DNA of 14,157 nt from J038 sp034437535 (GTDB lineage: Bacteria > Chloroflexota > Anaerolineae > Aggregatilineales > Phototrophicaceae). Every line of letters begins with the position of its first letter. Position 1 is the stretch's first letter. Under the pieces are notes generated by a model. The model was not told the origin of the DNA, made no database searches, and saw only the letters and a list, made by a program, of their open reading frames with translations. The translations under genes were made by a program, and so were the position numbers. The DNA is taken from positions 1 through 14,157 of the forward strand of contig DAOTTZ010000110.1 of NCBI GenBank assembly GCA_034437535.1, in the 5' to 3' direction. Below are positions 1 to 7,354 of this stretch, one piece after another.

Positions 1-1
1 G

Positions 2-1903
2 CTGACGTTTACGCCGGTAGCACGGGCACGGCAGAGCAACCGTGTGGCGGCATTGGTGTATGATGTGACGTTTACCAGCGAACTTGTCGGCGAATTCAGC
101 GACCAGGGGCGTGAATTGCAACTGGTACTCGATAGCGCGTTGGCCGCTTGGGGTGTGGCGTGGTCACCGGGTGCGATCTTCGCGGAGATGGACGGCGGCG
201 CGTCGATCCGCATGGAGACCGCCCAACCACGCCGGGCGGCCATCTTCGACCGTAACGGGCGGGTACTGGCTGATATGAACGGTCAGGTCGCCTCGTTACA
301 GGTCATCAAGGCGGAAATCCCCGACATGCCAGCTTGCATCACGACAATGAGCGCGGCCCTGAGCGTCGAGCCGGACGAGATCCAGGCCCGGCTGGATAAC
401 AACGCGCCGGATTGGTTGGCCGAAATCGGCATCCTGGAAGAAAATGCCTTCTTCGCTTATCGCGATCAACTGGAAACCAACTGCACGGCGCAGTTCGTCG
501 GGCGGGATACACGCCGTTACATTTACGGCGATTTGTTCGCGCATATCATCGGCACAGTCGGTTATCCACTGCCAGCGGCCATCCCGGAGTTAGAACGGCT
601 CGGCTTCCGGCAGGATTCAATCGTGGGTGTGAGCGGCATTGAAGCCAGTTGGGACGCGACCCTGCGCGGGCAACCGGGCGGACGGTTGACCATTGTCAAC
701 CCGAACGGTGAGACCCTGCGCGTGCTGGCCGAACGCGGTACCGAACCGGCACACAACGTCCATTTGACGCTGGATGTCGATCTACAACGGGCCACACTGA
801 ACCGCATCCGCGAGGAATACGCGACCTATGCCGAAGGATGGGGTTCGACCTCAGACGGAGCGGCGGCAGTCGTGCTAAACGTACAGACCGGCGAAGTGCT
901 GGCGATGGTCAGCTACCCGTCATTTAATCCGAACGCCTTTACCCCCTTCCCCATCACAGGCCGGGCCGAAGCAGAGACCATCGTCCGCTCGGTTGAGGCC
1001 GACCCGCGTGAGCCACAACTCAACCGGGCGGCGCAGGGCCGTTACCCGACCGGTTCGGTGATGAAGACCTTCACCGCGTTGGCCGCGCTGGATAGCGGTG
1101 TGTACGATTTTGACGACCGTTACAACAGCACCGGCGTATGGAACCGCGATATTCCGCGCCGGGATTGGCTACGCGGCGGGCATGGCCTGCTGGATCTGGC
1201 GCAGGCATTGACGCATAGTTGTAATACCTGCTTCTATGAGGCCGGTTACCGCATGAACGAGGTCGATCCGTATCTCCTGCCGGAATATGCCAACGAGATG
1301 GGCTTCGGCGTGGCGACCGGCCTGGAAGACATCCCCACATCTGCCGGGTTAATCGGCACGCCAGACACCAAAAATTTCTATCACCCGGAACCCTGGACAT
1401 TTTCCGATGCGGTCGATATGGCAATCGGCCAGGGCATGGTGGAAGTCAGCCCGTTGCAGTTGGCGGTGGGCTATGGCCTGGTTGCCAATGGCGGGATGCA
1501 CTACCGCCCGCAGATCATCATGCAGACTGAACTGCTGGATGAGGTCAGTTATACGATGGAGCCGGAGCTAATGGACGAACTGGACGTCTCCGGCGAGATC
1601 CTGGATTTCTTGCAGGCGGGCTTATGTGATGTCACCACGCGGAGCTTCGGCACGGCAGAATTTATCTTCCGCAACTCCGATGCACTGATGGATCAATATG
1701 GTGTGTGTGGCAAGACCGGCACCGCGCAGAACACGCCAAACCCCTTACCCCACGCCTGGTTTGCGGCCTGGGCACCGGTCGCTGAGCCGGAGATTGTGGT
1801 GGTGGTGATGGTGGAAAACGCCGGCGATGGCTCCGCCGTTGCCGCACCCATCGCTCGCGACATCCTCGACTTTTACTTCTTTGGGGATGACAACAGTTCT
1901 TAA
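2..1903 (+). CDS. Penicillin-binding transpeptidase with NTF2-like N-terminal domain (5' truncated by window)
   Basis: This is a cell-wall D,D-transpeptidase that cross-links peptidoglycan outside the membrane. The frame is open from base 2, so the true start, and presumably a membrane anchor, lies left of the window. The GTG at 44 is internal. Visible order: the end of an NTF2-like domain (MecA_N type, with a W..SPGAIF segment at about 155-180), the junction motif RRAAIFDRNGRVLA at about 232-270, a dimerisation region, then the transpeptidase domain. All three active-site motifs are present: SVMK with the acylated Ser at 1055-1066, SCN at 1217-1225 and KTGT at 1712-1723. About 633 residues are visible, close to a full-length class B enzyme. 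Domain order is as in MecA/PBP2a and PBP3-type proteins. That architecture is common in beta-lactam-sensitive bacteria and does not itself imply resistance. The family call is firm; the exact class B subtype is not. Confidence 0.93.
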   Translation: MTFTPVARARQSNRVAALVYDVTFTSELVGEFSDQGRELQLVLDSALAAWGVAWSPGAIFAEMDGGASIRMETAQPRRAAIFDRNGRVLADMNGQVASLQVIKAEIPDMPACITTMSAALSVEPDEIQARLDNNAPDWLAEIGILEENAFFAYRDQLETNCTAQFVGRDTRRYIYGDLFAHIIGTVGYPLPAAIPELERLGFRQDSIVGVSGIEASWDATLRGQPGGRLTIVNPNGETLRVLAERGTEPAHNVHLTLDVDLQRATLNRIREEYATYAEGWGSTSDGAAAVVLNVQTGEVLAMVSYPSFNPNAFTPFPITGRAEAETIVRSVEADPREPQLNRAAQGRYPTGSVMKTFTALAALDSGVYDFDDRYNSTGVWNRDIPRRDWLRGGHGLLDLAQALTHSCNTCFYEAGYRMNEVDPYLLPEYANEMGFGVATGLEDIPTSAGLIGTPDTKNFYHPEPWTFSDAVDMAIGQGMVEVSPLQLAVGYGLVANGGMHYRPQIIMQTELLDEVSYTMEPELMDELDVSGEILDFLQAGLCDVTTRSFGTAEFIFRNSDALMDQYGVCGKTGTAQNTPNPLPHAWFAAWAPVAEPEIVVVVMVENAGDGSAVAAPIARDILDFYFFGDDNSS

Positions 1904-1904
1904 T

Positions 1905-1932
1905 TTTACTTTGTCTACATTCAGCCTATAAT
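1905..1932 (+). promoter_or_regulatory. Sigma-70-type promoter for the STAS-like/hydrolase pair
   Basis: A perfect TATAAT lies at 1927-1932. TTTACT at 1905-1910 (4 of 6 bases of the -35 consensus) is 16 bp upstream. It falls just after the stop of the transpeptidase gene. Transcription would start near 1939, so the AGGAG at 1935-1939 would lie at or before the start of the message and could not serve as a ribosome site for it. Confidence 0.6.
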
Positions 1933-1957
1933 TAGGAGACGTCGATACAAGTTCTGG

Positions 1958-2359
1958 ATGGTGGTGATGAAAACACGAGTCTTCTGGACAGATAACCAAA
2001 CTATTTTACACATCCAACTGGCGCACGAGTGGACATGGCAAGATCTGTACAAGATTCAGGAACAAACACACATCGTCCTTGTCGCCTTCGATGATCCAAT
2101 TGGCGTGATTATTGATGTCCCGTTCAACGCGCCGATTCCGACGCAAGCCGTCGCACAGGGCCAGCACCTACTGGCCTATCAACACCCACTGACGCGAGTG
2201 ACCTGTGTCGTGAGCGCAAACCCGATGGTACGGATGATGGTCAACCTTTTCAACCGGCAGAATCACCGCGATCTCAACCGGCAGATCCACCTGGCCGACT
2301 CAGTTGACGCCGCACGCGATTATATTCTGCACAAACTCCACCACAGAACCTATGCCTAA
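1958..2359 (+). CDS. STAS/SpoIIAA-like small protein of unknown function
   Basis: A 133-residue soluble protein with no signal peptide or membrane segment. Its pattern resembles the SpoIIAA-like/STAS-like family: a short beta-strand start, a W..LY.IQ helix near residue 27, a hydrophobic strand VGVIIDV near 48 followed by a Pro-rich turn, a second strand VTCVVSA near 82, and a C-terminal ADS.DAARDYIL helix near 113-124. Such domains often act in partner switching or lipid/nucleotide sensing, but no kinase or phosphatase partner is visible here. The start is uncertain. ATG 1958 has only AGGAG about 18 bases upstream. An in-frame ATG at 1967 (MKTRVFW) is an alternative. The gene overlaps the next one by 8 bases, which suggests co-expression. 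The gene is clear; the function is not known. Confidence 0.72.
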   Translation: MVVMKTRVFWTDNQTILHIQLAHEWTWQDLYKIQEQTHIVLVAFDDPIGVIIDVPFNAPIPTQAVAQGQHLLAYQHPLTRVTCVVSANPMVRMMVNLFNRQNHRDLNRQIHLADSVDAARDYILHKLHHRTYA

Positions 2360-3005
2360 TATCCTCTATTTACATGGGTTTGCCTCCTCACCAGGATCGA
2401 CCAAAGCCGGATTATTCCAGCAGGCTTTTGCCGAGTACAGTGACGTCACTTACGCGGTGCCAGATCTCAACGCGCCGAGCTTCGAGAAGTTAACGCTGAC
2501 CGCTATCCTGGCACGGGTCGATGAGACCATCAACGCGCTGGCAGATGACGAAACGTACTTGATCGGGTCTAGCTTCGGCGGGTTGGCCGCTGTTCATTAC
2601 ACTCAGCAGAACCCAAATAACGTGCAGAAGATCGTCCTGCTGGCCCCGGCACTGGATTTTATGGCGAACCGCACCGATGGGATGGGAGCCAGTGGTCTGG
2701 CGGATTGGCAAGCCGCCGGGCAGATGCCGTTTTTCCATTATGCCTACAACGAACAACGCCCGGTGCATTATGGCCTGGTGGAAGACATCCAGCAGTATGA
2801 TAGCGATACCACCGATTTCACCGTACCGACGTTGATCTGTCACGGGCGGAACGACGCCAGCGTCAACTATGAGCAAAGCGTGCGCTGGGTGCAAGGCCGT
2901 GACTTTGTGACGCTCCGTGTGGTGGAAAGCGACCATAGCCTGCTCGACCAGACCGAACAGATCACCGCCGCTATGATTGACTTCTTCCGCTTAGAACGTG
3001 GCTAA
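2352..3005 (+). CDS. YqiA/UPF0227-like alpha/beta hydrolase (putative esterase)
   Basis: A 217-residue cytoplasmic alpha/beta hydrolase. The start ATG at 2352 is chosen because MPNILYLHGFASSPGS is the usual family N-terminus. An in-frame ATG at 2304 would add 16 residues buried in the upstream gene. The oxyanion-side LHGFASSPGSTKAG motif is at residues 7-20. The nucleophile elbow GSSFGG carries Ser74, the acid is Asp168 in HGRNDAS, and the base is His195 in SDHSLL, so the triad is complete. Length fits the YqiA/YcfP-like single-domain esterases, whose natural substrates are mostly unknown. No clear Shine-Dalgarno precedes the start. It overlaps the STAS-like gene by 8 bases (2352-2359), so translational coupling is likely. 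Its stop overlaps the holB stop on the other strand. Confidence 0.85.
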   Translation: MPNILYLHGFASSPGSTKAGLFQQAFAEYSDVTYAVPDLNAPSFEKLTLTAILARVDETINALADDETYLIGSSFGGLAAVHYTQQNPNNVQKIVLLAPALDFMANRTDGMGASGLADWQAAGQMPFFHYAYNEQRPVHYGLVEDIQQYDSDTTDFTVPTLICHGRNDASVNYEQSVRWVQGRDFVTLRVVESDHSLLDQTEQITAAMIDFFRLERG

Positions 3006-3991
3006 TCCAGGCCGGGATAATCCAGAAAAAGTGTTTCCAGTGCCAGTTGAACGGTCAAATTGGTGTGGAGCGTGTTCAACAAGCGGCGGGTGGCGTAGAT
3101 GGCCTGCTGGACGTCGTCGGCATCCATATCATAGGCCAACTGCTGAATTTGAACTTCACGGTCGATATTGGCGACCGGTACCGCTGTTCCTTCCAGAAAT
3201 AAGAGGACATCGCGCCAATAAGTCAGCCATAATTCCAGCCGGGGGGCCAGGGCGGTCTTGTCTTTGCTGAGATCTTTCGCCAGTTGGAAGCGTTCTACAC
3301 GAGGGGAACGCACAATCTGTTCCAAAAGGTCGAGATCCGCCGCCCGCTGATCGAGCAGATCGGGTGTTTGCAAAGCCTGGATGGCCCAGCCGATGCGCCC
3401 ACCGCTGAAACGGGCGATCTGGCGGGCGGTCGTCGGGTCGGCCTGGTAGATGGTCGTCAATACATCTTGAATGACCGGTGCGGAGACCGGGCGCAAATGG
3501 ATAATCTGGCTACGGCTGGTGATGGTACTGAGGATCGACTCCAGCGATGTGCTTTGTAAGATCAAGACGGCGTGCGGGGGCGGTTCTTCCAGCGTCTTGA
3601 GCAGGGCATCCTGGGCGCGTGGGTCAGCCTTATCAAAATCCGGCAGGACTGCCACACGATAGCGACCTTCATAGGGCTTCATCGCCAGCCAGGAACTCAT
3701 AGCCCGGATCACACCGATCTTCAGCCGGTCGTTTTCTAGTTCGGCGTACATCACATCGGTATGATTGCCGCTGATGATCTTCTTGCAGGCGCGGCATTGC
3801 ATACAGGGTCTTCTTTCATCCGCCAGGCAATTTAACGCCAGGGCGAAGACGTGGGCCAGCGTGCTCTTGCCCAGGGCGGATGTACCCGTGATGAGATAGG
3901 CATGGCGCACGCGCTCATTTGCCAGCCCTTTTTGTAGATACTCCACCGCCCAATCATGACCATAAACCGGCCAGTTATGCGTGTGCGTCAT
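3002..3991 (-). CDS. holB: DNA polymerase III subunit delta' (clamp loader)
   Basis: An AAA+ clamp-loader subunit that helps load the sliding clamp during replication. With ATG 3991 the protein has 329 residues, typical for delta'. Motifs numbered from that Met: intact Walker A GTSALGKST at 36-44; a zinc module with Cys55, Cys63, Cys66 and Cys69; a Walker B region near 113-120; D.LLKTLEEPPP at 128-139; and the arginine-finger/sensor motif as SRSQ at 159-162, where SRC is usual. The C-terminal collar (about 200-329) is helical. Start choice: AGGA (4003-4000) sits 8 bases before ATG 3991, whereas ATG 4000 has its G-rich site directly against the codon, so 3991 is preferred; 4000 would add three residues. 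A full DnaX is less likely because there is no long C-terminal extension. Confidence 0.92.
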   Translation of the reverse strand: MTHTHNWPVYGHDWAVEYLQKGLANERVRHAYLITGTSALGKSTLAHVFALALNCLADERRPCMQCRACKKIISGNHTDVMYAELENDRLKIGVIRAMSSWLAMKPYEGRYRVAVLPDFDKADPRAQDALLKTLEEPPPHAVLILQSTSLESILSTITSRSQIIHLRPVSAPVIQDVLTTIYQADPTTARQIARFSGGRIGWAIQALQTPDLLDQRAADLDLLEQIVRSPRVERFQLAKDLSKDKTALAPRLELWLTYWRDVLLFLEGTAVPVANIDREVQIQQLAYDMDADDVQQAIYATRRLLNTLHTNLTVQLALETLFLDYPGLD

Positions 3992-4020
3992 ATCGCTCAT
4001 CCTGCTAGATCATTTATTCT

Positions 4021-4060
4021 GCGGAAGCGTATCATACCACAAAGACGAGTCGCTTTCCGC
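4021..4060. promoter_or_regulatory. Divergent holB / beta-glucosidase control region with inverted repeat
   Basis: The roughly 110 bp between the two divergent starts holds GCGGAAGCG (4021-4029) and its near-inverse CGCTTTCCGC (4051-4060), which has one extra T. A further GCTTCCG (4064-4070) also matches the inverse of the first arm. Between the arms, TATCAT (4030-4035, + strand) and TATGAT (inverse of 4031-4036) each match 5 of 6 bases of a -10 box, one for each direction. No good -35 box is visible for either. This could be overlapping divergent promoters with an operator, which is inference only. Confidence 0.3.
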
Positions 4061-4111
4061 CCTGCTTCCGGTTAAACTCCGGGCAAAACTGCACGCAAAG
4101 GATAGCGAACA

Positions 4112-5461
4112 ATGACAAACCATAGATTTCCAGACGATTTCACCTGGGGGGTCGCCACCGCCTCCTATCAGATCGAAGGATCCGTTGAAGCCGATGGCCG
4201 CCAGCCGTCGATCTGGGATACATTCAGCAACACACCGGGCAAGGTCAACAACGGGGATACCGGTGCAGTTGCCTGTGACCATTATCACCGTTATGCGGAT
4301 GACGTCACGTTGATAAAACATCAGCTTGGGGTCGATGCCTATCGCTTCTCTATCGCCTGGCCGCGCATCCTGCCGGAAGGCACCGGGCGTATCAATCAAG
4401 CCGGGTTAGACTTCTACAGCCGGTTGGTCGATGCCCTGCTGGAAGCCGGGATCACGCCGTATGCCACATTGTATCATTGGGATCTGCCGCAGGCACTGGA
4501 AGACGCGGGCGGGTGGCCGGTGCGAGCGACCGCTGATGCCTATGTGCGTTATGCGGATGTGGTCTGCAAGGCCCTGGGTGACCGCGTTAAGCACTGGATG
4601 ACATTTAACGAACCCTGGGTGTTTACCTACCTGGGTTATGGCATCGGGTATCATGCCCCAGGCCGGGCGGATTGGGGGGATTACCTGAAGGCCGTCCACC
4701 ATTTCCTGATCGCTCATGCCGGGGCGGTGCCAGCCATCCGCGCACATTGTCCAGATGCGACCGTCGGGCTGGTCGTCAACCCGACCTGGGCCGACCCGGT
4801 CAGTTCATCAGAAGCCGACCAGGCCGCCGCACAACGCCAGATGGACTTTCAGAATCGCTGGTTCCTGGATCCAATCTATAAAGGTGCTTACCCGGAAGAC
4901 CTGGCCGCACGCTATGCTAAACACGGCTTCATGCCCGATATTCACGACGGCGACATGACCATGATCCAGGGCGCACCGGATTTCCTGGGGGTGAACTTCT
5001 ACACCCGTGAAGTGGTGCGCCATGCGGATGACGCGAACCTGCTTGAACTGGAATCCATCCCACAGAGTGGCGACCACACCGCGATGGGCTGGGAAGTCTA
5101 TCCGCAAGGAATTTATAACGTGTTGACGTGGCTCCACAACACGTATGCACCGGCCCAGATCATGATTACGGAAAATGGCGCGGCGTTCGATGACACGCTG
5201 AGCGATGACGGCGCAGTGCATGATCCCCGGCGACAAGCATTTTATGCTCAATATCTGGCCCAGGTTCACCGGGCGATACAAGACGGGGTGCCGGTCAGCG
5301 GTTACTTCGCATGGTCGCTGATGGATAACTTCGAATGGGCAGAAGGCTATGACAAACGATTCGGATTGGTCTATGTGGATTATGAAACCCAGGAGCGGAT
5401 CGTCAAGGACAGCGGCCAATGGTACGCCCAAACTATCGCTAACAATGGCTTCGATCTGTGA
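4112..5461 (+). CDS. GH1 family beta-glucosidase
   Basis: A cytoplasmic glycoside hydrolase family 1 enzyme that releases glucose or related sugars from beta-glucosides and cello-oligosaccharides by a retaining mechanism. It has 449 residues, the usual single-domain length, and no signal peptide. The family N-terminal signature FPDDFTWGVATASYQIEG is at residues 6-23. The acid/base is Glu167 in TFNEPW and the nucleophile is Glu354 in ITENGAAF. The substrate-pocket motif WSLMDNFEWAEGYDKRFGL is near 401-419. AAAGGA (4097-4102) lies 9 bases before the ATG. It is followed after 30 bp by the dehalogenase-like gene and probably shares a transcript with it. Exact substrate preference (gluco, galacto or fuco) cannot be read from sequence alone. 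Confidence 0.96.
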   Translation: MTNHRFPDDFTWGVATASYQIEGSVEADGRQPSIWDTFSNTPGKVNNGDTGAVACDHYHRYADDVTLIKHQLGVDAYRFSIAWPRILPEGTGRINQAGLDFYSRLVDALLEAGITPYATLYHWDLPQALEDAGGWPVRATADAYVRYADVVCKALGDRVKHWMTFNEPWVFTYLGYGIGYHAPGRADWGDYLKAVHHFLIAHAGAVPAIRAHCPDATVGLVVNPTWADPVSSSEADQAAAQRQMDFQNRWFLDPIYKGAYPEDLAARYAKHGFMPDIHDGDMTMIQGAPDFLGVNFYTREVVRHADDANLLELESIPQSGDHTAMGWEVYPQGIYNVLTWLHNTYAPAQIMITENGAAFDDTLSDDGAVHDPRRQAFYAQYLAQVHRAIQDGVPVSGYFAWSLMDNFEWAEGYDKRFGLVYVDYETQERIVKDSGQWYAQTIANNGFDL

Positions 5462-5491
5462 TAGAGTCAACAAAAACAAAAGGAGTTTTTT

Positions 5492-6388
5492 ATGTCTTTG
5501 CTTCAAACCCCGCCAGAACGTTTCGAAAACCTGCCGGGTTATGATTTCGATCCGCATTATGTGTCGATCAAAGGGATGCAGATGCATTATGTGGACGAAG
5601 GAGACGGTGATGAGGTGATCTTGTGTTTGCATGGAGAGCCGACCTGGTCGTATCTGTATCGCAAGATGATCCCGCCGCTGGCGAAAAAGCACCGCGTGAT
5701 CGCGCCGGATTTTATCGGCTTTGGCAAATCAGATAAGTTAAGCGAAATCGACGAATACAGCATCAACCTGCTGTTTGAGACGCTGACGGAATTCATCGAG
5801 ACGCTCGACCTGAAAAATATCACGATCGTCTGCCAGGATTACGGCGGTGTGGTGGGCCTGCCGGTTGCCATGTCGATGCAAGATCGCTTCGCCCGGCTGG
5901 TGATTATGAACACCGGCCTGCCGGCCGGCGACGTGGAACCGAGCGACGGCTTTAAGAATTGGCGGCAGTTCGTCGAGCGTACCGGGCGTGAGATGGTCGT
6001 GAGTCAGTTAATCCAACTTAGCACGGTGAAAAAGGACTTACTAACTGAGGACATCCTGCACGCTTATGATGCGCCCTACCCGGACGAACGGTATAAGGCC
6101 AGTATCGCCGTCTTCCCGTTGCTCATCCCGATGACACCTGACGATGCCTTTACCGACCAACTGCGGGAAGCCCGCGAACAACTCAGCCAGTGGCAAAAAC
6201 CGGCCCTGGTCATGTTCTCCGACAGTGACCCGGTGACCGGCGGCGCGGCGAAGTTCTTCCGCAAGTTGATCCCGACGGCCAAAGATCAACCGGAAATCGT
6301 GATCGAAGGAGCCGGGCACTTCTTGCAGGAAGAAAGCGGGCCAGAGCTAGCCGAGCAAATCGACGCCTTCATCGAGCGAACATCTTAA
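5492..6388 (+). CDS. Haloalkane-dehalogenase-like alpha/beta hydrolase
   Basis: A 298-residue alpha/beta hydrolase with a lid domain. It is closest in motif layout to subfamily I haloalkane dehalogenases (DhlA/DhmA type), which hydrolyse carbon-halogen bonds to alcohols. Visible motifs: HGEPTWSYLYR at about 48-58, APDFIGFGKSD near 71-81, nucleophile Asp116 in CQDYGG, lid Trp157 in DGFKNWRQF (matching the second halide-binding Trp of DhlA), acid Asp246 in SDSDP, and base His276 in GAGHFLQEE. The residue after the nucleophile is Tyr117. Characterised dehalogenases have a halide-binding Trp there, so true dehalogenase activity is uncertain; an epoxide hydrolase or other hydrolase is possible. 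AAGGAG (5480-5485) lies 6 bases before the ATG. The gene is probably co-transcribed with the upstream beta-glucosidase. No signal peptide is seen. Confidence 0.83.
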   Translation: MSLLQTPPERFENLPGYDFDPHYVSIKGMQMHYVDEGDGDEVILCLHGEPTWSYLYRKMIPPLAKKHRVIAPDFIGFGKSDKLSEIDEYSINLLFETLTEFIETLDLKNITIVCQDYGGVVGLPVAMSMQDRFARLVIMNTGLPAGDVEPSDGFKNWRQFVERTGREMVVSQLIQLSTVKKDLLTEDILHAYDAPYPDERYKASIAVFPLLIPMTPDDAFTDQLREAREQLSQWQKPALVMFSDSDPVTGGAAKFFRKLIPTAKDQPEIVIEGAGHFLQEESGPELAEQIDAFIERTS

Positions 6389-6401
6389 CCCCAACCATAC
6401 C

Positions 6402-6427
6402 GGGCCGTCCACTCGACCGGGCGGCCC
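6402..6427 (+). terminator. Hairpin after the dehalogenase-like gene, no U-tract
   Basis: GGGCCGTCC (6402-6410) pairs with GGGCGGCCC (6419-6427) over 9 bp with one G-U pair and an 8-base loop, 13 bases after the stop codon. No run of T follows, so it is either a weak intrinsic terminator or a 3'-end-stabilising hairpin. A promoter for the next gene follows within 40 bases. Confidence 0.5.
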
Positions 6428-6463
6428 ATCTGACCCACTGAGACGATTCCAATAGAATTGGCG

Positions 6464-6469
6464 TATAAT
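6464..6469 (+). promoter_or_regulatory. -10 box of promoter for the YkvA-like/lipoprotein pair
   Basis: A perfect TATAAT lies about 40 bases before the ATG at 6510. The -35 position (about 6441-6447) shows no recognisable match and there is no TGn extension. GAGGG (6496-6500) is the likely ribosome site, 9 bases before the ATG. Confidence 0.5.
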
Positions 6470-6509
6470 CAACATAGATTGACTCGTGTAATCGTGAGGG
6501 CTTTCGCAA

Positions 6510-6773
6510 ATGCGGATCTTCAAAGAGATGGCAATTGTCGCGCTGGCGACCTTCGCTGGCATTTACCTGATGTTTCCGTCTTTCATCCCGGACTTTTTGC
6601 CGTTCATCGGCTGGCTAGATGAAGGCTTTTGTACGTTGATTTTGGCGAACACGGCCAGTTATTACGGCATCAACCTGACCAACATTTACGGCAGTCCACC
6701 GAAGAAACGCCGTGTCATCCGCCGCAAGAAACGCCTACCTTCCGCCGAAGAACAACCACCAATGAGAGACTGA
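6510..6773 (+). CDS. Small YkvA/DUF1232-like membrane protein
   Basis: An 87-residue protein. A hydrophobic segment (about residues 7-23) runs into IPDFLPFIGWLDEG (26-39), which resembles the IPD-IPxxGxxDD signature of the YkvA/DUF1232 family of small membrane proteins of unknown function. A second hydrophobic stretch follows at about 40-54. The C-terminus has a very basic cluster KKRRVIRRKKR (65-75), likely cytoplasmic. The acidic pair of the signature is Asp-Glu here instead of Asp-Asp. Its TGA (6771-6773) overlaps the ATG of the downstream lipoprotein by one base, which indicates coupled translation. Family membership is suggested by the motif only. Confidence 0.68.
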   Translation: MRIFKEMAIVALATFAGIYLMFPSFIPDFLPFIGWLDEGFCTLILANTASYYGINLTNIYGSPPKKRRVIRRKKRLPSAEEQPPMRD

Positions 6774-7354
6774 TGCGACGACTTCTGCCACTCATTCTCA
6801 TCAGTTTGTTGGCGGCCTGTAACCTGAGCGGGGATGACGATGACCCGACAGCGACACCGGCCCTAACTGACGACCCAGTTTTAATCACCCCGCCGGCGAC
6901 TCGAACGTTGATCCCGACTTCGGAAGAAGGCATCCCGACGAACTTTTTAACACCGACCTTGCCGGTGAACGTCACGGTGCGGCTGGAGCCAACGCAACCA
7001 CCCGTCAATCCGATTATCAACCCGACGGCAGTGCCCGGTCCGGGTGTCATCGTAGGAACACCGGTGCCTGCTCCGGCAGATCCCGAATTCCCCACCGATT
7101 ACCGGGATCGTTACACGGTGACGGCCCGCGCCGGGGATGTGCTGGTGGTAGATTACACGATCACGCTGTCTCGCCCGGCAGATGTGTATCTCTCGGTCTA
7201 CGATCCGGCGGGGGCGTTCGTCGGTGGTATTCTGATTAACCAGACTTCGGACGACGAATTATTGATCGATGCCGAAATCAGCGGGGAGTATGAAGTCCGC
7301 ATTTCGTTCGACACACTCCCCGGCAATTATAACGTCAGCTTCAGCACCCGCTGA
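6773..7354 (+). CDS. Secreted lipoprotein with Thr/Pro-rich linker and C-terminal beta-sandwich-like domain
   Basis: A 193-residue predicted lipoprotein. ATG 6773 is chosen because it opens directly into a signal peptide (MRR, then LLPLILISLLAAC) with lipobox LAAC and lipidated Cys16. Upstream in-frame starts would place this signal inside the protein. After an acidic patch (GDDDDP, 20-25) comes a Thr/Pro-rich linker of about 75-80 residues, then a compact domain (about 105-193) rich in alternating hydrophobic residues. It includes ARAGDVLVVDYTITLSRPADVY and ends in SGEYEVRISFDTLPGNYNVSFS, resembling PPC-type or Ig-like beta-sandwich domains that pack against extracellular partners. No catalytic motif is visible. 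The start overlaps the stop of the membrane-protein gene by one base. The gene ends 7 bp from a convergent gene. Confidence 0.82.
   Translation: MRRLLPLILISLLAACNLSGDDDDPTATPALTDDPVLITPPATRTLIPTSEEGIPTNFLTPTLPVNVTVRLEPTQPPVNPIINPTAVPGPGVIVGTPVPAPADPEFPTDYRDRYTVTARAGDVLVVDYTITLSRPADVYLSVYDPAGAFVGGILINQTSDDELLIDAEISGEYEVRISFDTLPGNYNVSFSTR

Noticed and set aside
2..1903. Acquired beta-lactam resistance gene (mecA-like)
   Set aside because: The domain layout is shared with native class B penicillin-binding proteins in many phyla, and nothing mobile lies next to it.
4808..5692. Long minus-strand open frame (294 codons) opposite the beta-glucosidase and dehalogenase-like genes
   Set aside because: It lies entirely antisense to two genes with complete catalytic motifs, has no recognisable domain or ribosome site, and fits a chance open frame in G+C-rich DNA.
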